Assembly: GCA_003164755.1 (NCBI GenBank)
Contig: PLUB01000060.1
Coordinates: 62,001-126,000 of the forward strand
Direction: 5' to 3'
Source of the DNA: Methanosarcina sp.
Lineage (GTDB): Archaea > Halobacteriota > Methanosarcinia > Methanosarcinales > Methanosarcinaceae
DNA: 64,000 nt
Part shown: positions 8,949 through 20,035 of the stretch, one piece after another
How positions within the stretch are numbered: the stretch's first letter is position 1
Layout of the letters: every line of letters starts with the position of its first letter
Translations under genes and position numbers: made by a program
Notes under the pieces: generated by a model
What the model was told of the DNA's origin: nothing
Databases searched by the model: none
Seen by the model: the letters and a program-made list of their open reading frames with translations, nothing else

Positions 8949-9753
8949 ATGGATCTTACTGACATACTAAGGGCAGTTAAAGAAGGGAAAATGGATATTA
9001 AGACTGCAGAAAAGAAGACCCATGGTCTGGGTTTTGTCTCGTATGAAGACATTGCAAAACTGGATTCCATCGAAAAAGCAGGACAGGAATAGTCGAAGCT
9101 ATCCTTGCCGACTGCAAGGAACCTGAGGACTTGGTGGAGATTACAAGAGTCATGGTTGTAGAATAGCAGAAGAGCCCTTATTACCCGTGTCTCTGCAAAG
9201 CATCTTGAAGCTTTGAGGGCAGCATTTAATCAGGATAACATTGAGTGGAAATAGTCGAGCTCGTACAGTTGTTATCCATGACGGCACTCCCATCCCTAAA
9301 ATAGGTGGAGTTGTAGGAATTATATCAGCAGGCACAGCAGATATCCCAGTTGCGGAGGAGGCACGGGTCGTTGCGTCAGAGATGGGCTGTGAAACAATCA
9401 CTGTATATGATGTAGGAATTGCAGGAATTCACAGACTCATTCCTGAGATCCAAAAACTAAAAGCCATGATGTTGGGAGCAATCGTTGTTGCAGCTGGAAG
9501 AGAAGGAACACTTCCCACAATAGTTTCTGGACTTATCGATGTATCTGTGATCGGGCTTCCAGTATCTATAGGTTATGAGGCTGGATGTGAGGGAAAAGCT
9601 GCCCTGCTGGCAATGCTCCAATCCTGCTCTACCATTGCAGTCGTGAATATTGACGCAGGTTTCGTTGCAGGAGCTTACGCAGCTAGAATCGCAAACATGG
9701 TTGCAGCTGCTGGTAAACAAGAAAAAATGAATGACAGAAAAAAAGGCAGTTAA
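8949..9753 (+). pseudogene. larB: LarB (nickel-pincer cofactor step 1) broken by three frameshifts
   Basis: LarB is the PurE-like enzyme that carboxylates the pyridinium ring of nicotinic acid adenine dinucleotide and releases AMP, the first step to the nickel-pincer nucleotide. The parts of one protein are spread over four frames. MDLTDILRAVKEGKMD starts at ATG 8949. IVEAILADCKEPEDLVEITR follows after a shift near 9087. ALITRVSAKHLEALRAAF follows after a shift near 9166. Then NSRARTVVIHDG follows after a shift near 9250. From there the PurE-like domain is intact to 9753, with VGIISAGTADIPVAEEA, YDVGIAGIHR and VNIDAGFVAGAYAA. The last frame could start at TTG 9241, but that would leave only the catalytic half (170 residues). 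Three separate indels in 170 bp suggest decay, or poor sequence at this place. Confidence 0.75.
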
Positions 9754-9793
9754 TGGCTAATAAATTGAAACCAAAATCCAGGAAGTAGTATTT

Positions 9794-10984
9794 ATGAAAT
9801 CACTTGTATTCAATCCTTTTTCAGGGGCATCCGGGGACATGATCCTTGGGTGCGCTATCGATCTCGGAGCTGACAGAAAAGCGGTCAAAGAACTTATAGA
9901 AGCTTCCATACCAGTATCCTTAGATATTAGAGAAGTTAGAAAAAAAGGAATAAAAGCTCTAGACGTCCGGATAAATGTACCTGAAAAAGAGTCCGTTCGC
10001 ACATATCCAGAACTCTTGGATACTGTAAAGGCTGCGAAATTGCCCTGTCCAGTGGAGACAAGTGCTATGGATATCTTTTTGAGAATGGCAGAGGCTGAAG
10101 CTTCAGTCCACGGACAGCCTGACCTTGAAAAACTTCATTTCCATGAGATGGGACAGAGTGATACCCTTGCCAATATAATCGGTTCTTCAGCAGCTATCCA
10201 TACCCTCAACTGCGATTCTATTTATTGCACCCCTATCAATGTTGGCAGCGGAACGATGGAATGTGCACATGGGACTCTGCCTGTGCCAACCCCTACTACA
10301 CTTGAACTTCTAAGAAGAAAAAAACTCTATTTCAGAGGAGGTAGTGAAAAAAAAGAACTTCTTACTCCTACAGGTGCTGCTATCCTAGCCCATTTTGCAA
10401 TGCCTGTTGAAGCTTTTCCTCAGGGCAGGGTGAATTTAATAGGCTATGGGGCCGGAGATTCCGATTTAGATGGTCCCAATGTGCTTCAGGGAGTGCTATC
10501 TGAGCTTGATTCCTGCCTAATCCCGGATGTAATTGAGATGCTCGAAACCAATGCTGACGATGTGAGCGGAGAAATCCTGGGTAACCTGTTCGAGGAACTG
10601 CTCGATATGGGGGCAAAAGATATTGTGATTATCCCGGCAATCATGAAAAAAGGCCGACCTGCTCATGTTATCAAGGTTATTGCAAAGCCTGAGGACACTG
10701 CAAAAATTGCCAGAAAAATAATTACCGAAACAGGCTCTCTAGGAATAAGAGTCGTCCCAACCAGGCACAGGCTCATTGCTGCCCGGAAAATTGACGTTAT
10801 TAAATTTGAGGTCGAAGGGCAATTATATGAAACTGCTGTCAAGATTGCCAGGGACTCGGAAGGGATTTTACTCAATATCTCTGCTGAGTTTGAGGACTGT
10901 AAGACAATCGCGAAAACTAGTGGTGTTCCTGTAAAAGAGGTAATTCGAAAGGTAGAGGAGGCGGCAAGGAATCTTTTTTTCTAG
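9794..10984 (+). CDS. larC: LarC, nickel insertion protein (fused C1-C2 form)
   Basis: LarC inserts nickel into the dithiolated pyridinium mononucleotide, using CTP, to finish the nickel-pincer nucleotide cofactor. The 396-residue protein has the family signature FNPFSGASGDMILG at the N-terminus, HFHEMGQSDTLANIIG, VGSGTMECAHGTLPVPTP and LTPTGAAIL in the first part. The second part has LETNADDVSGEILG and IVIIPAIMKKGRPAHVIKVI. In lactobacilli larC is split and joined by programmed frameshifting; here it is one continuous frame of normal length. It starts 40 bp after the larB frame and is surely cotranscribed with it. No larE or lactate-racemase gene is in the window. If LarB is truly dead, LarC would need another source of substrate. 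Confidence 0.9.
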   Translation: MKSLVFNPFSGASGDMILGCAIDLGADRKAVKELIEASIPVSLDIREVRKKGIKALDVRINVPEKESVRTYPELLDTVKAAKLPCPVETSAMDIFLRMAEAEASVHGQPDLEKLHFHEMGQSDTLANIIGSSAAIHTLNCDSIYCTPINVGSGTMECAHGTLPVPTPTTLELLRRKKLYFRGGSEKKELLTPTGAAILAHFAMPVEAFPQGRVNLIGYGAGDSDLDGPNVLQGVLSELDSCLIPDVIEMLETNADDVSGEILGNLFEELLDMGAKDIVIIPAIMKKGRPAHVIKVIAKPEDTAKIARKIITETGSLGIRVVPTRHRLIAARKIDVIKFEVEGQLYETAVKIARDSEGILLNISAEFEDCKTIAKTSGVPVKEVIRKVEEAARNLFF

Positions 10985-11131
10985 AATTATGGAGAAGTAA
11001 TAAACAAAAAAATTGCGCTGTTTTGATACCAGAAAATTCCGGATAATTGAAAAAAATTCAAGAAAAGTAAAGTGGAAAAGTAAAAATTTAAATATTGAGG
11101 GTTTTAACTTCTTTTTTTCTCTATGTAATAT

Positions 11132-12160
11132 TCAGAGTTTGCCCATAGAATGCAGTAGTTCTGCATTCAAGACACTTGCTCCTGCGGCTCCGCGGATGGT
11201 ATTATGCCCCATTGCAATGTAGCGAATTCCTTCTCTTATCCGGCCCACTGATACACTCATACCTTTTCCCATATTGCGGTCAAGGCGCGGCTGAGGTCTG
11301 TCTATTTCATCTCTTACGATGAGTACTTTTTTTGGTTCAGAAGGAAGTTCTTCCATTTTAGGGTCGAATTTCAGGAAAGCTTCCCTTACTTCTTCAGGAA
11401 CTGGTTTGTCTATCATCCCAGCCCATATAGCTTCTGTGTGCCCATCGACAACTGGAACTCTGTGGCAGGAAGCGCTGACTCTTATATCTGCAGGCACAAC
11501 TGCTGAGCCGTTAAACTCACCGAGGAGTTTCAATGTTTCAGTCTCCATTTTCTGTTCTTCGCTCACGATGTAGGGAATTACGTTATCGTATATTGACATT
11601 GCGGAAACTCCGAAAAAACCTGCCCCTGATATTGCTTGCATTGTAGCTACTTGTATGGTCTCAAGTCCAAATTGCATCAGAGGCTTTAATGTCAGGGCCA
11701 TGACGATAGTAGAGCAATTGGGATTTGTGATAATATATCCATCCCATCCCCGCGTATCCTGCTGGACTTCCAAAAGCCCCAGGTGTTCTGGATTTACTTC
11801 GGGGATCACAAGTGGGAAATCCGCTTCCATCCTGAAAGATGATGCATTGCTTGCCACTGCAAATCCGGCTTGTGCAAACTCTGGCTCGACGGTGAGAGCA
11901 AGATCTGCAGGAAGTGCAGAAAAAACCACATCCGCATTTACAGCTTTTGGGTTTACAGGAGAAACTTCAATATTTTCAACGCTTTCTGGCATAGCTGTAT
12001 CTAATTTCCAGCCTGCTGCTTCTTTGTATTTTTTGCCGGCGCTTCTTTCTGATGCTGCAAGGGCTGTAATCTCAAACCATGGGTGATTTGCCAGTGCTTC
12101 TACAAATCTCTGCCCAACAGCGCCTGTAGCGCCTAAAATACCCGCTTTAATTGCTACCAT
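11132..12160 (-). CDS. asd: Aspartate-semialdehyde dehydrogenase
   Basis: This enzyme reduces aspartyl phosphate to aspartate semialdehyde with NADPH, the branch-point intermediate for lysine, threonine and methionine. The 342-residue protein has the nucleotide-binding ATGAVGQRF (11-19), the catalytic Cys149 in [12 protein letters not shown], and the substrate-binding [14 protein letters not shown] (231-243) with the active-site His241. The length and the archaeal/fungal-type pattern ([17 protein letters not shown] near the C-terminus) agree with the archaeal subfamily. It converges with larC. The ferredoxin gene at 12255-12437 lies just upstream on the same strand and may be cotranscribed, though their functions are not obviously linked. 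Confidence 0.95.
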   Translation of the reverse strand: MVAIKAGILGATGAVGQRFVEALANHPWFEITALAASERSAGKKYKEAAGWKLDTAMPESVENIEVSPVNPKAVNADVVFSALPADLALTVEPEFAQAGFAVASNASSFRMEADFPLVIPEVNPEHLGLLEVQQDTRGWDGYIITNPNCSTIVMALTLKPLMQFGLETIQVATMQAISGAGFFGVSAMSIYDNVIPYIVSEEQKMETETLKLLGEFNGSAVVPADIRVSASCHRVPVVDGHTEAIWAGMIDKPVPEEVREAFLKFDPKMEELPSEPKKVLIVRDEIDRPQPRLDRNMGKGMSVSVGRIREGIRYIAMGHNTIRGAAGASVLNAELLHSMGKL

Positions 12161-12254
12161 CTAAAAGCTCCCTCCAACGAGAGAAGAAATTATCTGATAA
12201 AAGAGAAAAAGAAAAAAAATGGGATAAAAAAATTATTCCAAATTAATCATCATT

Positions 12255-12437
12255 TTACTCTTCTACCTTGATTGCCTGGCTCGGACATGCCTCTTCGCAT
12301 GCACCACACTCTACACATTCATCCTGGTTGACAACTGCACAACCTTTTTCTTCATCAAGGGTAATTGCTTCAGAGGGACACTCATCGACGCAGCTTCCAC
12401 ATCCAGAACATTCATCTGCATTAACTATCGCTGGCAT
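12255..12437 (-). CDS. 2[4Fe-4S] ferredoxin
   Basis: A 60-residue electron carrier with two complete cluster motifs, [12 protein letters not shown] (residues 12-23) and [12 protein letters not shown] (41-52). Each supplies three Cys to one cluster and the fourth to the other, as in clostridial-type ferredoxins. It is highly acidic. Such small ferredoxins pass electrons between soluble and membrane redox enzymes in methanogens. A purine-rich ribosome site (rc of CTCTCCTATTA, AGGAGAG) precedes the ATG. The partner enzyme is not evident from the neighbours. Confidence 0.93.
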   Translation of the reverse strand: MPAIVNADECSGCGSCVDECPSEAITLDEEKGCAVVNQDECVECGACEEACPSQAIKVEE

Positions 12438-14480
12438 ATTTTTTCACTCTCCTATTATTACTCGATATGTCCCTGGAAATCAGATATGCCGTTTTTGAAA
12501 CTTCCATAGAATATCGAAAAGTTAGGTCATAACGCCATTGATAGATAAACATAAAAACTTATCGCTTTTTAGCAAAAAACATCTTTAAAAATCAGGATGT
12601 AGGTAAGGCATAGACTATATATAGTTACATCTTTAGATATAGAACAGAAGAGAAATTGAAAAATATTTATTCAACACATAGAGTCGTACATAGCAATTCC
12701 AGAATCATTTAAGCCATAAATTCCATCTTCTAATTTCAGGAATCCTTCTTTGAGCAAAAATCTATATGGAACTTAAAGAAAAAAGCATTTAAGACTATTC
12801 CTTTAATTTTTTTCAGCCTTCCAGAAGACCTCAACTATCCTAATAAACATTATTCATGAAGTTTATAGAAACCTTTTCCATCTTTATATGTTCCATTTTT
12901 ACATCTTTACCTTCACTATGTTCACCTTTTTTACCGAAATATGTGTCAATATCGTCAATATTCAGTTCATATCAAAACTTCACTCTTTTTTGGTGATTTA
13001 AGAGAATTTTGAGAAACCCCTAAATTTCGTCATATGTATATAAATATTATATAAATGACTTGTGAAAATCAAAGGTTTATCGAAATCTTTAAATGAATAT
13101 TTCCAACGTTCTGAAGAGACTAACTGTAATTATTATTCATCATATTAAGTCATAAATCTTAATTCGCTTTAAGTACAGGTAATTCTATTCTTCAATTATC
13201 TTTACATTGCAAATTAACTTATTTTCGCATTTATCGATAACCAATTTTCACTCAAAAAATGAACACATTGATAATTTTTACATTTTTATTTTTAATTTAT
13301 CCATTTTAGTCTTAATTTTCAATACTTTAATTGATTTTACTTTAATATTTTTTTCCCTCTAACAAAATAGAACACCTACCAGTAACAATACCATGAATCC
13401 AATTTTTCGAATCAGAAAATTATTATGAACATTTCATTCTACTTTTTCTTGGAATTCATTGCTTAAATATACCCTTTTTGATTCTTAAAATCAGTGCTGA
13501 TTTCCAGATATCCATCCAAAGTAATGATCAAATAAATATCAATTTTAGGCATAAATTGACAATTAAATCCCAAAATCAATTCGATTTATTCAGCAAACGT
13601 GCCAAAAAATACCGAAGTAAATCTATTAATTAGCATACAAAGGTTGAAATTAGTGGAAAATCATCAAATAAATCACTAAAGCCTACAAATCCGCGGAAAC
13701 TATCATGTTCTCTTTCATGGTCTCTACGATAAAGATTCTACTGAGACCTCTGCCATAGACACTACTGTCACCAAATCATCTACCAATCATTCAGCCCAAA
13801 TCAGTTATCCCATAAAGTTTACTCTTTATTTTTTAACTCAACTAGATCTAAACGTGTATTTCCTATCTAAAAACCTAAATAATTATCCACATAGACTTAA
13901 TTTAGATTATTTGAAATAAATAAAAAAGCTAATAAAATTATTTCAATAATTGACCTAGAAGACTAACAATGAATCTTTAATTGTGGGGTGCTTTGGTTGC
14001 CTTACTCCATTTCCACACTATCCGTAGCAAACGTTCATAATTTTATATAATCGTCAAGGTATAAAGTTTGGAGATTCTATACTAAAATTTAAAAATCAGA
14101 TTTATTTTGCATTATTTTATGAGCTTTTAGACATTGCTAATCCTTTTACTTATTTAAGCTAAAGAACAACTAATTCCAGCCCTTATAACAAGTTTTTTTG
14201 AATGTCCCTTAAGGATCATTACCTTACTCAAGAAAATGCCTTGAACAGCCCTATAATCGTACATTTTTGACTTAGAGTTTATCCAAAAAGTCAATAATGG
14301 CATCTTGTGAAAGTTATAATTGGTCAAAGCATTCTACTATCGATTCAAATTCTTATTGTCTATTGCAGGATCGAATATTTTCAAGCTAGGTTTTGAATAG
14401 TCCAACTGTCGACATTATTTATCCGGAAACTAAATAAAAAAAACTAAAAATAAAAAAGGAGTAAAATCCTAGAAATTTTC
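12438..14480. other. 2-kb gene-free stretch with a family A repeat and a small coding relic
   Basis: No intact gene is present. A family A inverted repeat lies at 13001-13089. On the minus strand at about 12675-12775 the frame PYRFLLKEGFLKLEDGIYGL followed by NDSGIAMYDSMC and a stop looks like the C-terminal end of a winged-helix-like protein; upstream it is broken. From 13100 to 14450 I see only AT-rich sequence with stops in every frame. The many short T-runs could hold terminators, but none stands out. Confidence 0.55.
13001..13089. repeat. Family A inverted repeat, copy 1
   Basis: AGAGAATTTT ... GGTTTATCGAAATCTTT, with the inner TAAATTTCGTCATATGTATA. The left outer arm is somewhat diverged (GAGAAACCCC). 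It lies in the spacer between the ferredoxin gene and htpX. Confidence 0.6.
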
Positions 14481-15341
14481 TCAGAACCTCATTGCTCTCA
14501 GGCGTTTAACCCTATCTTCAGTTAGAGGGTGGGTGCTGAAAAGAGACTGGATAATTCCTCCCTTGAGGGGATTAACAATAAACATGTGTGCACTGCTTTC
14601 TTTTGGCTGCACATCTGAGATTTTTGGCTTGTAGTTGGAGTTCCCATATTCTAACTTTTCCAGAGCATCGGCAAGTACCCAGGGTTTCCGACAAATTCGA
14701 GCTCCTTCAGAATCAGCTGCATATTCTCTTGACCTTGAGATTGCTAGCTGGATCAAGGTTGCAGCAAGCGGTGCCAGGAATATCATCGCGATAAAACTTA
14801 CTATTCCCCCTTTATCATCATTCCTACCACCAAGGCCACCGAAAATCGCAGCCCACTGCGCCATGCTAGCCATCATCGTTATGACACCCGCAATTGTTGC
14901 AGCCACTGAACTGATTAGTGTATCTCTGTTCATTACGTGTGCAAGCTCATGTGCCAGCACGCCTTCGATCTCTTCATAAGAAAGTAGGTTAAGAATACCA
15001 GTCGTAACGGCTACAGCTGCATTCTTCGGATCCCTGCCAGTTGCGAATGCATTTGGCATCCCAGAATCTACTATATATACTTTGGGTTTTGGCAGTTTTG
15101 CTTTCATAGCTAATCCATCGACGATCCTGTGCAGGTTTGGGGACTCTGCAGGGGAGACCTCTCTTGCCCTATACATCTTGAGTACTATCTTATCGCTGTA
15201 CCAGTAGCTTCCAAAATTGATGATTACTGCAAATAGTAATGCAATGATCATTCCACCCCTACCACCAAAGTAATCTCCTATCAGAACCATGAGACCTGTA
15301 AGGGCAGCAAGCAAAATTGTAGTTTTTAACATGTTTTTCAT
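14481..15341 (-). CDS. htpX: HtpX-family membrane zinc metalloprotease
   Basis: HtpX is a membrane-bound M48 protease that removes misfolded membrane proteins. The 286-residue protein has two N-terminal helices (about 6-22 and 28-46). The zinc motif HELAH (131-135) is followed by VMNRDTL, two more helices (about 143-165 and 178-200), and the third zinc ligand in [13 protein letters not shown]. The [16 protein letters not shown] context and [13 protein letters not shown] near the C-terminus are family signatures. The length is normal. It is a single gene with long empty flanks on both sides. Confidence 0.93.
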   Translation of the reverse strand: MKNMLKTTILLAALTGLMVLIGDYFGGRGGMIIALLFAVIINFGSYWYSDKIVLKMYRAREVSPAESPNLHRIVDGLAMKAKLPKPKVYIVDSGMPNAFATGRDPKNAAVAVTTGILNLLSYEEIEGVLAHELAHVMNRDTLISSVAATIAGVITMMASMAQWAAIFGGLGGRNDDKGGIVSFIAMIFLAPLAATLIQLAISRSREYAADSEGARICRKPWVLADALEKLEYGNSNYKPKISDVQPKESSAHMFIVNPLKGGIIQSLFSTHPLTEDRVKRLRAMRF

Positions 15342-15779
15342 GACTTCTCACACGACATCCTCTCAAGCTAACGCCTGGGTTTTCAGTCTTTGACTCTTAT
15401 TCCCAAACTTAGTTTAATAAATTAAACAGAGTGAAATGGATATTATATTTCAAACTACAAATATATTTTTTTTCTCTCATCATGCAGATTGACACAACTT
15501 ATACTATTTATAGTTCTTATTTGTCCAAAAAGATTTCCAGATTTCATAAAAACGAAAGATCAATTCTCAAAATTGGAAATTTCATCTATGACATATAACA
15601 TTTTATATATTTTTTGACATACCCTATATTTTAAACTCCTATACCCATTAATATCTATGTTTAAATATATTTACATCGGTGTATTTGAGTAACGATTTTA
15701 GTTTGAAAACTGGCACTTGTTGAACTCAGAATTTAAATCTATACATTGAAATAAATTAATTATTTGGTGGATTTATTCG
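15342..15779. other. Spacer upstream of htpX
   Basis: AT-rich sequence without a plausible gene or known repeat. The htpX promoter probably lies just above 15342. Confidence 0.4.
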
Positions 15780-16190
15780 ATCAAAATCACAGTTGCTGAC
15801 CCTCTGCAAGCAACTTGATATGTTCGCTCCACTGCTCTGGATATAAAGAAATTATTCAAAATCAAATATTTTCATTCGCTCATATGCTTTTTTTTCCTGG
15901 TTTCCCTGATTTTCGATATAGTTTTGAATTACCTCGGAAGTTGCACAATTATTCACAGTTCCAATGTAATTTCCATCACTCCACAATTCACAACCAAAGA
16001 ACTGTTTTTAATCTCAAATTATTCTTTAAAAATTTATCTTGCTCTGATACTTTTTCTAATCTGTATAACTCTTGAAGTAGAAAATTTTGGTTCACAACCA
16101 ACGAAAAGATGTACATAATCACAATCATAAACTATAGGATATCTGATTTTATGGATACAATGGCCCACATGAAGTAGTTCCATCTTTATA
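15780..16190 (-). mobile_element. IS200/IS605-type TnpA relic
   Basis: On the minus strand from about 16190 the frame gives MELLHVGHCIHKIRYPIVYD, then CDYVHLFVGCEPKFS. The second piece holds the HUH motif of Y1 transposases (usually D-H-V-H-L-F/L), here YVHLF. The middle of the enzyme between the opening strand and the HUH motif is missing, so there is an internal deletion, and downstream frames are broken. The left part (15790-15850, CCCTCTGCAAGCAACTTGAT) is repeated at 57738, together with about 100 bp of following sequence, so the two relics share an element end. Confidence 0.6.
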
Positions 16191-17029
16191 GTGCAAAGGT
16201 AGCTTAAGATATAAATCAGTTAATTAATAACGTTTCTCGAATAAGTTTCCATTCTCAAAGTAAACTCTTGGTATTCGATGGAAATAAAATAGAATAGGTC
16301 GTGCTCTTGAGTTATTGATCTCTTATAATATGTTATGGATTCTATTATAATTTGGAGGGAGGTAAACTTACTTCTGAGATAAGTTTCTCAGAATTTTGTT
16401 GCCTTAATATAACTATTCAGCCAACCTAAAATCAGTTAGAAAAGATCTATTTCAATGCAATAGATACTTTTGATTACTGGCAGATGAATTAAATAAAATA
16501 TGATCCGAGTCTATAGTCAAAGAAAATGAACACACATAAATTTGCTCAGTGAATCTTATTAAATATGGCTATTAACATTGTTTTATCCAGGCTGAATAAT
16601 TATGCTGGAAAAGATATCCGATTTTCAGTACTTCAACAACTAGCTCAGAAGCGCAGTAAAATTTTATCCATTTAAACAATTTAACATAAAAATACATGAC
16701 TAAAATGATTCCTCAAATACTCTCTCAATCATTTTTTTGTCAAATAAAGATTATTCCACAAATTATCAAAATATGTGTATCAAATGAAAATATTTCAGTC
16801 TCATCAAACTTCCCCTTTAGAATTTCTCCCTTTTGATTATCCTGTCCCATCTGTCATATATCTCTTCATTTGTAATAAGGCACCATATAATTTTGGTAAT
16901 TTTTATTTCTAGATTAATAATTGCCTTTGCGTGTCAAATTAAGTCCTTTTTCCGGTTAAAAATTCTTTTAATTTGCTATTTTTTTTGCTTTATTTTATGA
17001 GAAAATAACAAATCAGAGAAATGATTTTC
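16191..17029. other. AT-rich spacer between two transposase relics
   Basis: About 840 bp in which I find no recognisable reading frame. It may contain the unreadable 5' half of the TnpB relic that follows. Confidence 0.4.
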
Positions 17030-17470
17030 AACACAAACTCTATTTTAAATTTGTTAGCGAGAACCAAGCAATAGCTGTTGAAACTCTGAATGGTAAAGAT
17101 ATATTAAGAATCATCATTTCTCACAGTCTATAATGATTCGGCATGGAGTAGCTTTGTAACAAAATTAGAATATAAATCAGAATGATCAGGAAAAATCATT
17201 CTTATGCTAGGTAAATTTAAAACACCATCTAAGATCTGTCATGTTTGTGGATACCATAACTCTGACTAACACTAAAAGATAGAGAATGGAATTGTCCTGA
17301 TTGCAAGACAAAACTTGATAGAGACATTAATGATGCAATGAACATCACAAAAATTCGCTCTCATTAATCAAAATTTAATTGGAATCTGATACCCTGGAAT
17401 GTGGAGGATAGGCTTAGGGACTTGTTCTCAAAAGAGAAAGGAATGAACCAGAAGTTACTTAATCTTCAGC
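17030..17470 (+). mobile_element. IS605/IS1341-type TnpB relic (3' part)
   Basis: Pieces of the OrfB/TnpB protein follow each other on the plus strand: SENQAIAVETLNGKDILR, then DSAWSSFVTKLEYKSE, then the zinc-ribbon half KTPSKICHVCGYHNSD, then REWNCPDCKTKLDRDINDAM. CxxC...CxxC is the TnpB zinc ribbon and DRDINDAM holds the last RuvC Asp. Stops and frameshifts lie between the pieces, so it is dead. The sequence after 17370 (PGMWRIGLGTCSQ, other frame) resembles the Methanosarcina TnpB tail. Any guide-RNA-encoding 3' end would lie at 17400-17560. Confidence 0.7.
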
Positions 17471-17839
17471 TGATTGATAGTCCACTAGTGTCAATGCATG
17501 TTCCAGAAAATTTTACATTTTTTAGATCCAAAAGTCTATATAGTTGTGATTATCAATCTATGTCCAGAGGGTTTTGATAAAGTATATGGCAAAAAAGATA
17601 TATAGTTGTTGTGCCAAGGCATGGCCAATCATAATTTAAAAAGATATTCCCTAACTTATGCAAAAAACAAGACTTTGACTAGATAAAAGGATCGATTGCA
17701 ATTTAGGAAATTTTTTTAAAAATAATTATCCCCGGTTGTTTATCAGCACTATAATTTAATTATTGAACACAATGAAATCTTATCAGATTTTTATTATTTT
17801 AGAAAATAAATCTGAAGAAGTACAAAACCCAGATTATGC
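17471..17839. other. Spacer before ppk1
   Basis: AT-rich, with no gene recognised. The ppk1 promoter must lie here; candidate AT boxes occur at about 17745-17800, but none is distinctive. Confidence 0.4.
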
Positions 17840-20035
17840 GTGATAGCAATGGAGCGTAACTTCCCCATTCAGTGTGCAGATTTTGATAGGTTAGTTATGG
17901 ATGATTTTGAAGGGAATCGGGTAAAAGTTTCCAGCATTTCTGACCTCAGTGATCCCTGTTTGTATACAGATCGCGAATATAGCTGGCTTCAGTTTAATTA
18001 TAGGGTGTTAGAAGAGGCTTTCAACAAGCTTAATCCACTACTTGAGAGGGTCAAATTCCTTTCCATCTTCGGGAGCAACCTCGACGAGTTTTTTATGGTC
18101 AGGGTTTCAGGAGTTCACAAGAGAATAGCAGAAAGAGTAAAAGAAAATCTAAACGTTGAACTCGCTCAACAGCAGCTTCATATCATCCGGGAAGAACTTA
18201 TTAGGCAGCTTCCTCTCAATGACAGTTGCTGGAATGAGGTGCTTGAGCCCGCTCTTAGAGAAAATGGGATTAAATTTTTAAACTACTTTGAACTGCCTGA
18301 AAAGGATAGAGAATGGCTCAGAGATTACTTTGAAAAAAACATTTTCCCTTTACTTACCCCTCTAGGCTTCGATTCAGGACACCCTTTTCCACACATCTCG
18401 AACCTGAGCCTTAACCTGGCAGTACTTATTGATGATCCTGAATATGGAGAGCGTTTTGCCAGGGTCAAAATACCGCCAATGTTCAAGAGGATGATTTTAG
18501 TTCCTGCGAATAGTGGGGAAGAAACAACTTCAAGTTTTGAAAATTTTAAAACCGGTCGTTTTGTGTGGATTGAACAGCTCATTGCTGCAAATCTTGACAT
18601 CCTGTTTCCTGGGCAGCACATCCTGGGAGCGTATCCATTCAGAATCACACGAGATGCAGACCTCGGATTCGATGAAGATGGGGATAAAGATCTTTTGACT
18701 GCTGTAAAGCAGAGAATTGGGATAAACTACTTTGGACCAGCTGTTAGACTTGAAATTGACTATACAATGCCCCCTAAAGTCTACGATATCCTTCTTAAGA
18801 ACATGGGCCTTACTGCATCTCTCATGTTCAAATCGGCAGCCCCTCTGGGCCTTTCAAGTCTCAATAACCTTGCACAGATCAACCGCCCTGAGCTCAAATA
18901 CAAGCCCTTCGAATCAAGGAAACATCCTCAATTGATTGATAAGAAAAATATTTTTGCGATCCTCAAAAAGAGAGATATTCTCCTCTATCACCCCTATGAT
19001 AGTTTCGAATCGGTAATTGATTTCGTGGAAGAAGCTGCCTATGATCCAGATGTTGTTACAATCAAAATGACATTATACAGGGTAGATGACAATTCCAGAA
19101 TCATTCAAGCTCTGATGAAAGCTGCAGACAGAAAAAAACAAGTTGCAGTTCTAGTGGAACTTAAAGCCCGCTTTGACGAGGAGAACAATATAGGTTGGGC
19201 AAAAGAACTTGAGCGTAAAGGCGTTCACGTTGCCTATGGTTTCCCTGGGCTCAAGACTCATGCTAAGATGTGCCTAATAGTCAGGATCGAAAAAGAAGGA
19301 ATCAAGTATTATGTGCACATGAGTACAGGAAACTATAACGCTGTCACAGGGAAACTCTATACCGACTTCGGCTATCTGACAAGTGACTCATTTATAGGTA
19401 AGGATATTTCTGACCTTTTTAATGCTCTTACAGGTTATTCGAGGAAGGATCATTATATCAAGCTCCTTGTTGCCCCTCAGGACCTCAGGCACCAAATTCT
19501 TGAGCGCATCAGGCGCGAGATTGACATGCACGAAAAGTATGGAAATGGGTATATGATCTTCAAGATGAATTCTCTAGTGGATGATCAGTGTATCCGGGAA
19601 CTTTACAGAGCTTCTCGCATCGGAGTAAAGGTAGACCTTCTTATCAGAGGAATCTGCTGTCTCAGACCCGGTATATATGGACTCAGCGAACAAATAAGGG
19701 TTACTTCAATAGTTGGCCGCTTTCTTGAACACTCAAGAGCATACTATTTCAGGAACGGGGGTAAAGAAGAAATTTTTATGGGCAGTGCTGATCTAATGCC
19801 GCGTAATCTTGACAACAGAGTAGAAATTCTCTTCCCCATATCAACTGCATACATTCCTATTGTAAGAGATGTTATACTTGATATTCAGCTGAAAGATAAT
19901 GTAAAAGCCCGTCTGTTGCTTCCTAACGGCAGGACTGAAATGATTCACCCAAAGCCTGAAGAAGAAGAACTGGATTCTCAGTTGTGGATGCTTGAAAATA
20001 GTAAAAGCTGGGATCTGATTCCTCAGAAAAGCTGA
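17840..20035 (+). CDS. ppk1: Polyphosphate kinase 1
   Basis: PPK1 reversibly polymerises the gamma-phosphate of ATP into inorganic polyphosphate. The 731-residue protein has the N-terminal helical domain (DREYSWLQFNYRVLEEA), the head domain, and two C-terminal phospholipase-D-like domains. The autophosphorylated His is His474 in GLKTHAKMCLIVR. The second catalytic His is His631 in SIVGRFLEHSRAYYFRNGG. HMSTGNYNAVTGKLYTDFGY and GSADLMPRNLDNRVEILFP are family blocks. The frame may start at GTG 17840 or ATG 17849, and neither has a clear ribosome site. ppx lies 1.3 kb downstream on the same strand, with transposase relics between. Confidence 0.95.
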   Translation: MIAMERNFPIQCADFDRLVMDDFEGNRVKVSSISDLSDPCLYTDREYSWLQFNYRVLEEAFNKLNPLLERVKFLSIFGSNLDEFFMVRVSGVHKRIAERVKENLNVELAQQQLHIIREELIRQLPLNDSCWNEVLEPALRENGIKFLNYFELPEKDREWLRDYFEKNIFPLLTPLGFDSGHPFPHISNLSLNLAVLIDDPEYGERFARVKIPPMFKRMILVPANSGEETTSSFENFKTGRFVWIEQLIAANLDILFPGQHILGAYPFRITRDADLGFDEDGDKDLLTAVKQRIGINYFGPAVRLEIDYTMPPKVYDILLKNMGLTASLMFKSAAPLGLSSLNNLAQINRPELKYKPFESRKHPQLIDKKNIFAILKKRDILLYHPYDSFESVIDFVEEAAYDPDVVTIKMTLYRVDDNSRIIQALMKAADRKKQVAVLVELKARFDEENNIGWAKELERKGVHVAYGFPGLKTHAKMCLIVRIEKEGIKYYVHMSTGNYNAVTGKLYTDFGYLTSDSFIGKDISDLFNALTGYSRKDHYIKLLVAPQDLRHQILERIRREIDMHEKYGNGYMIFKMNSLVDDQCIRELYRASRIGVKVDLLIRGICCLRPGIYGLSEQIRVTSIVGRFLEHSRAYYFRNGGKEEIFMGSADLMPRNLDNRVEILFPISTAYIPIVRDVILDIQLKDNVKARLLLPNGRTEMIHPKPEEEELDSQLWMLENSKSWDLIPQKS

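Noticed and set aside
9241-9753. Calling the open frame from TTG 9241 an intact small LarB
   Set aside because: Upstream pieces of the same protein are readable in three other frames, so the gene is better described as frameshifted, though a short active form cannot be excluded.
12268-12498. 76-codon frame opposite the ferredoxin
   Set aside because: It is the antisense shadow of the two Cys-rich motifs of the ferredoxin.
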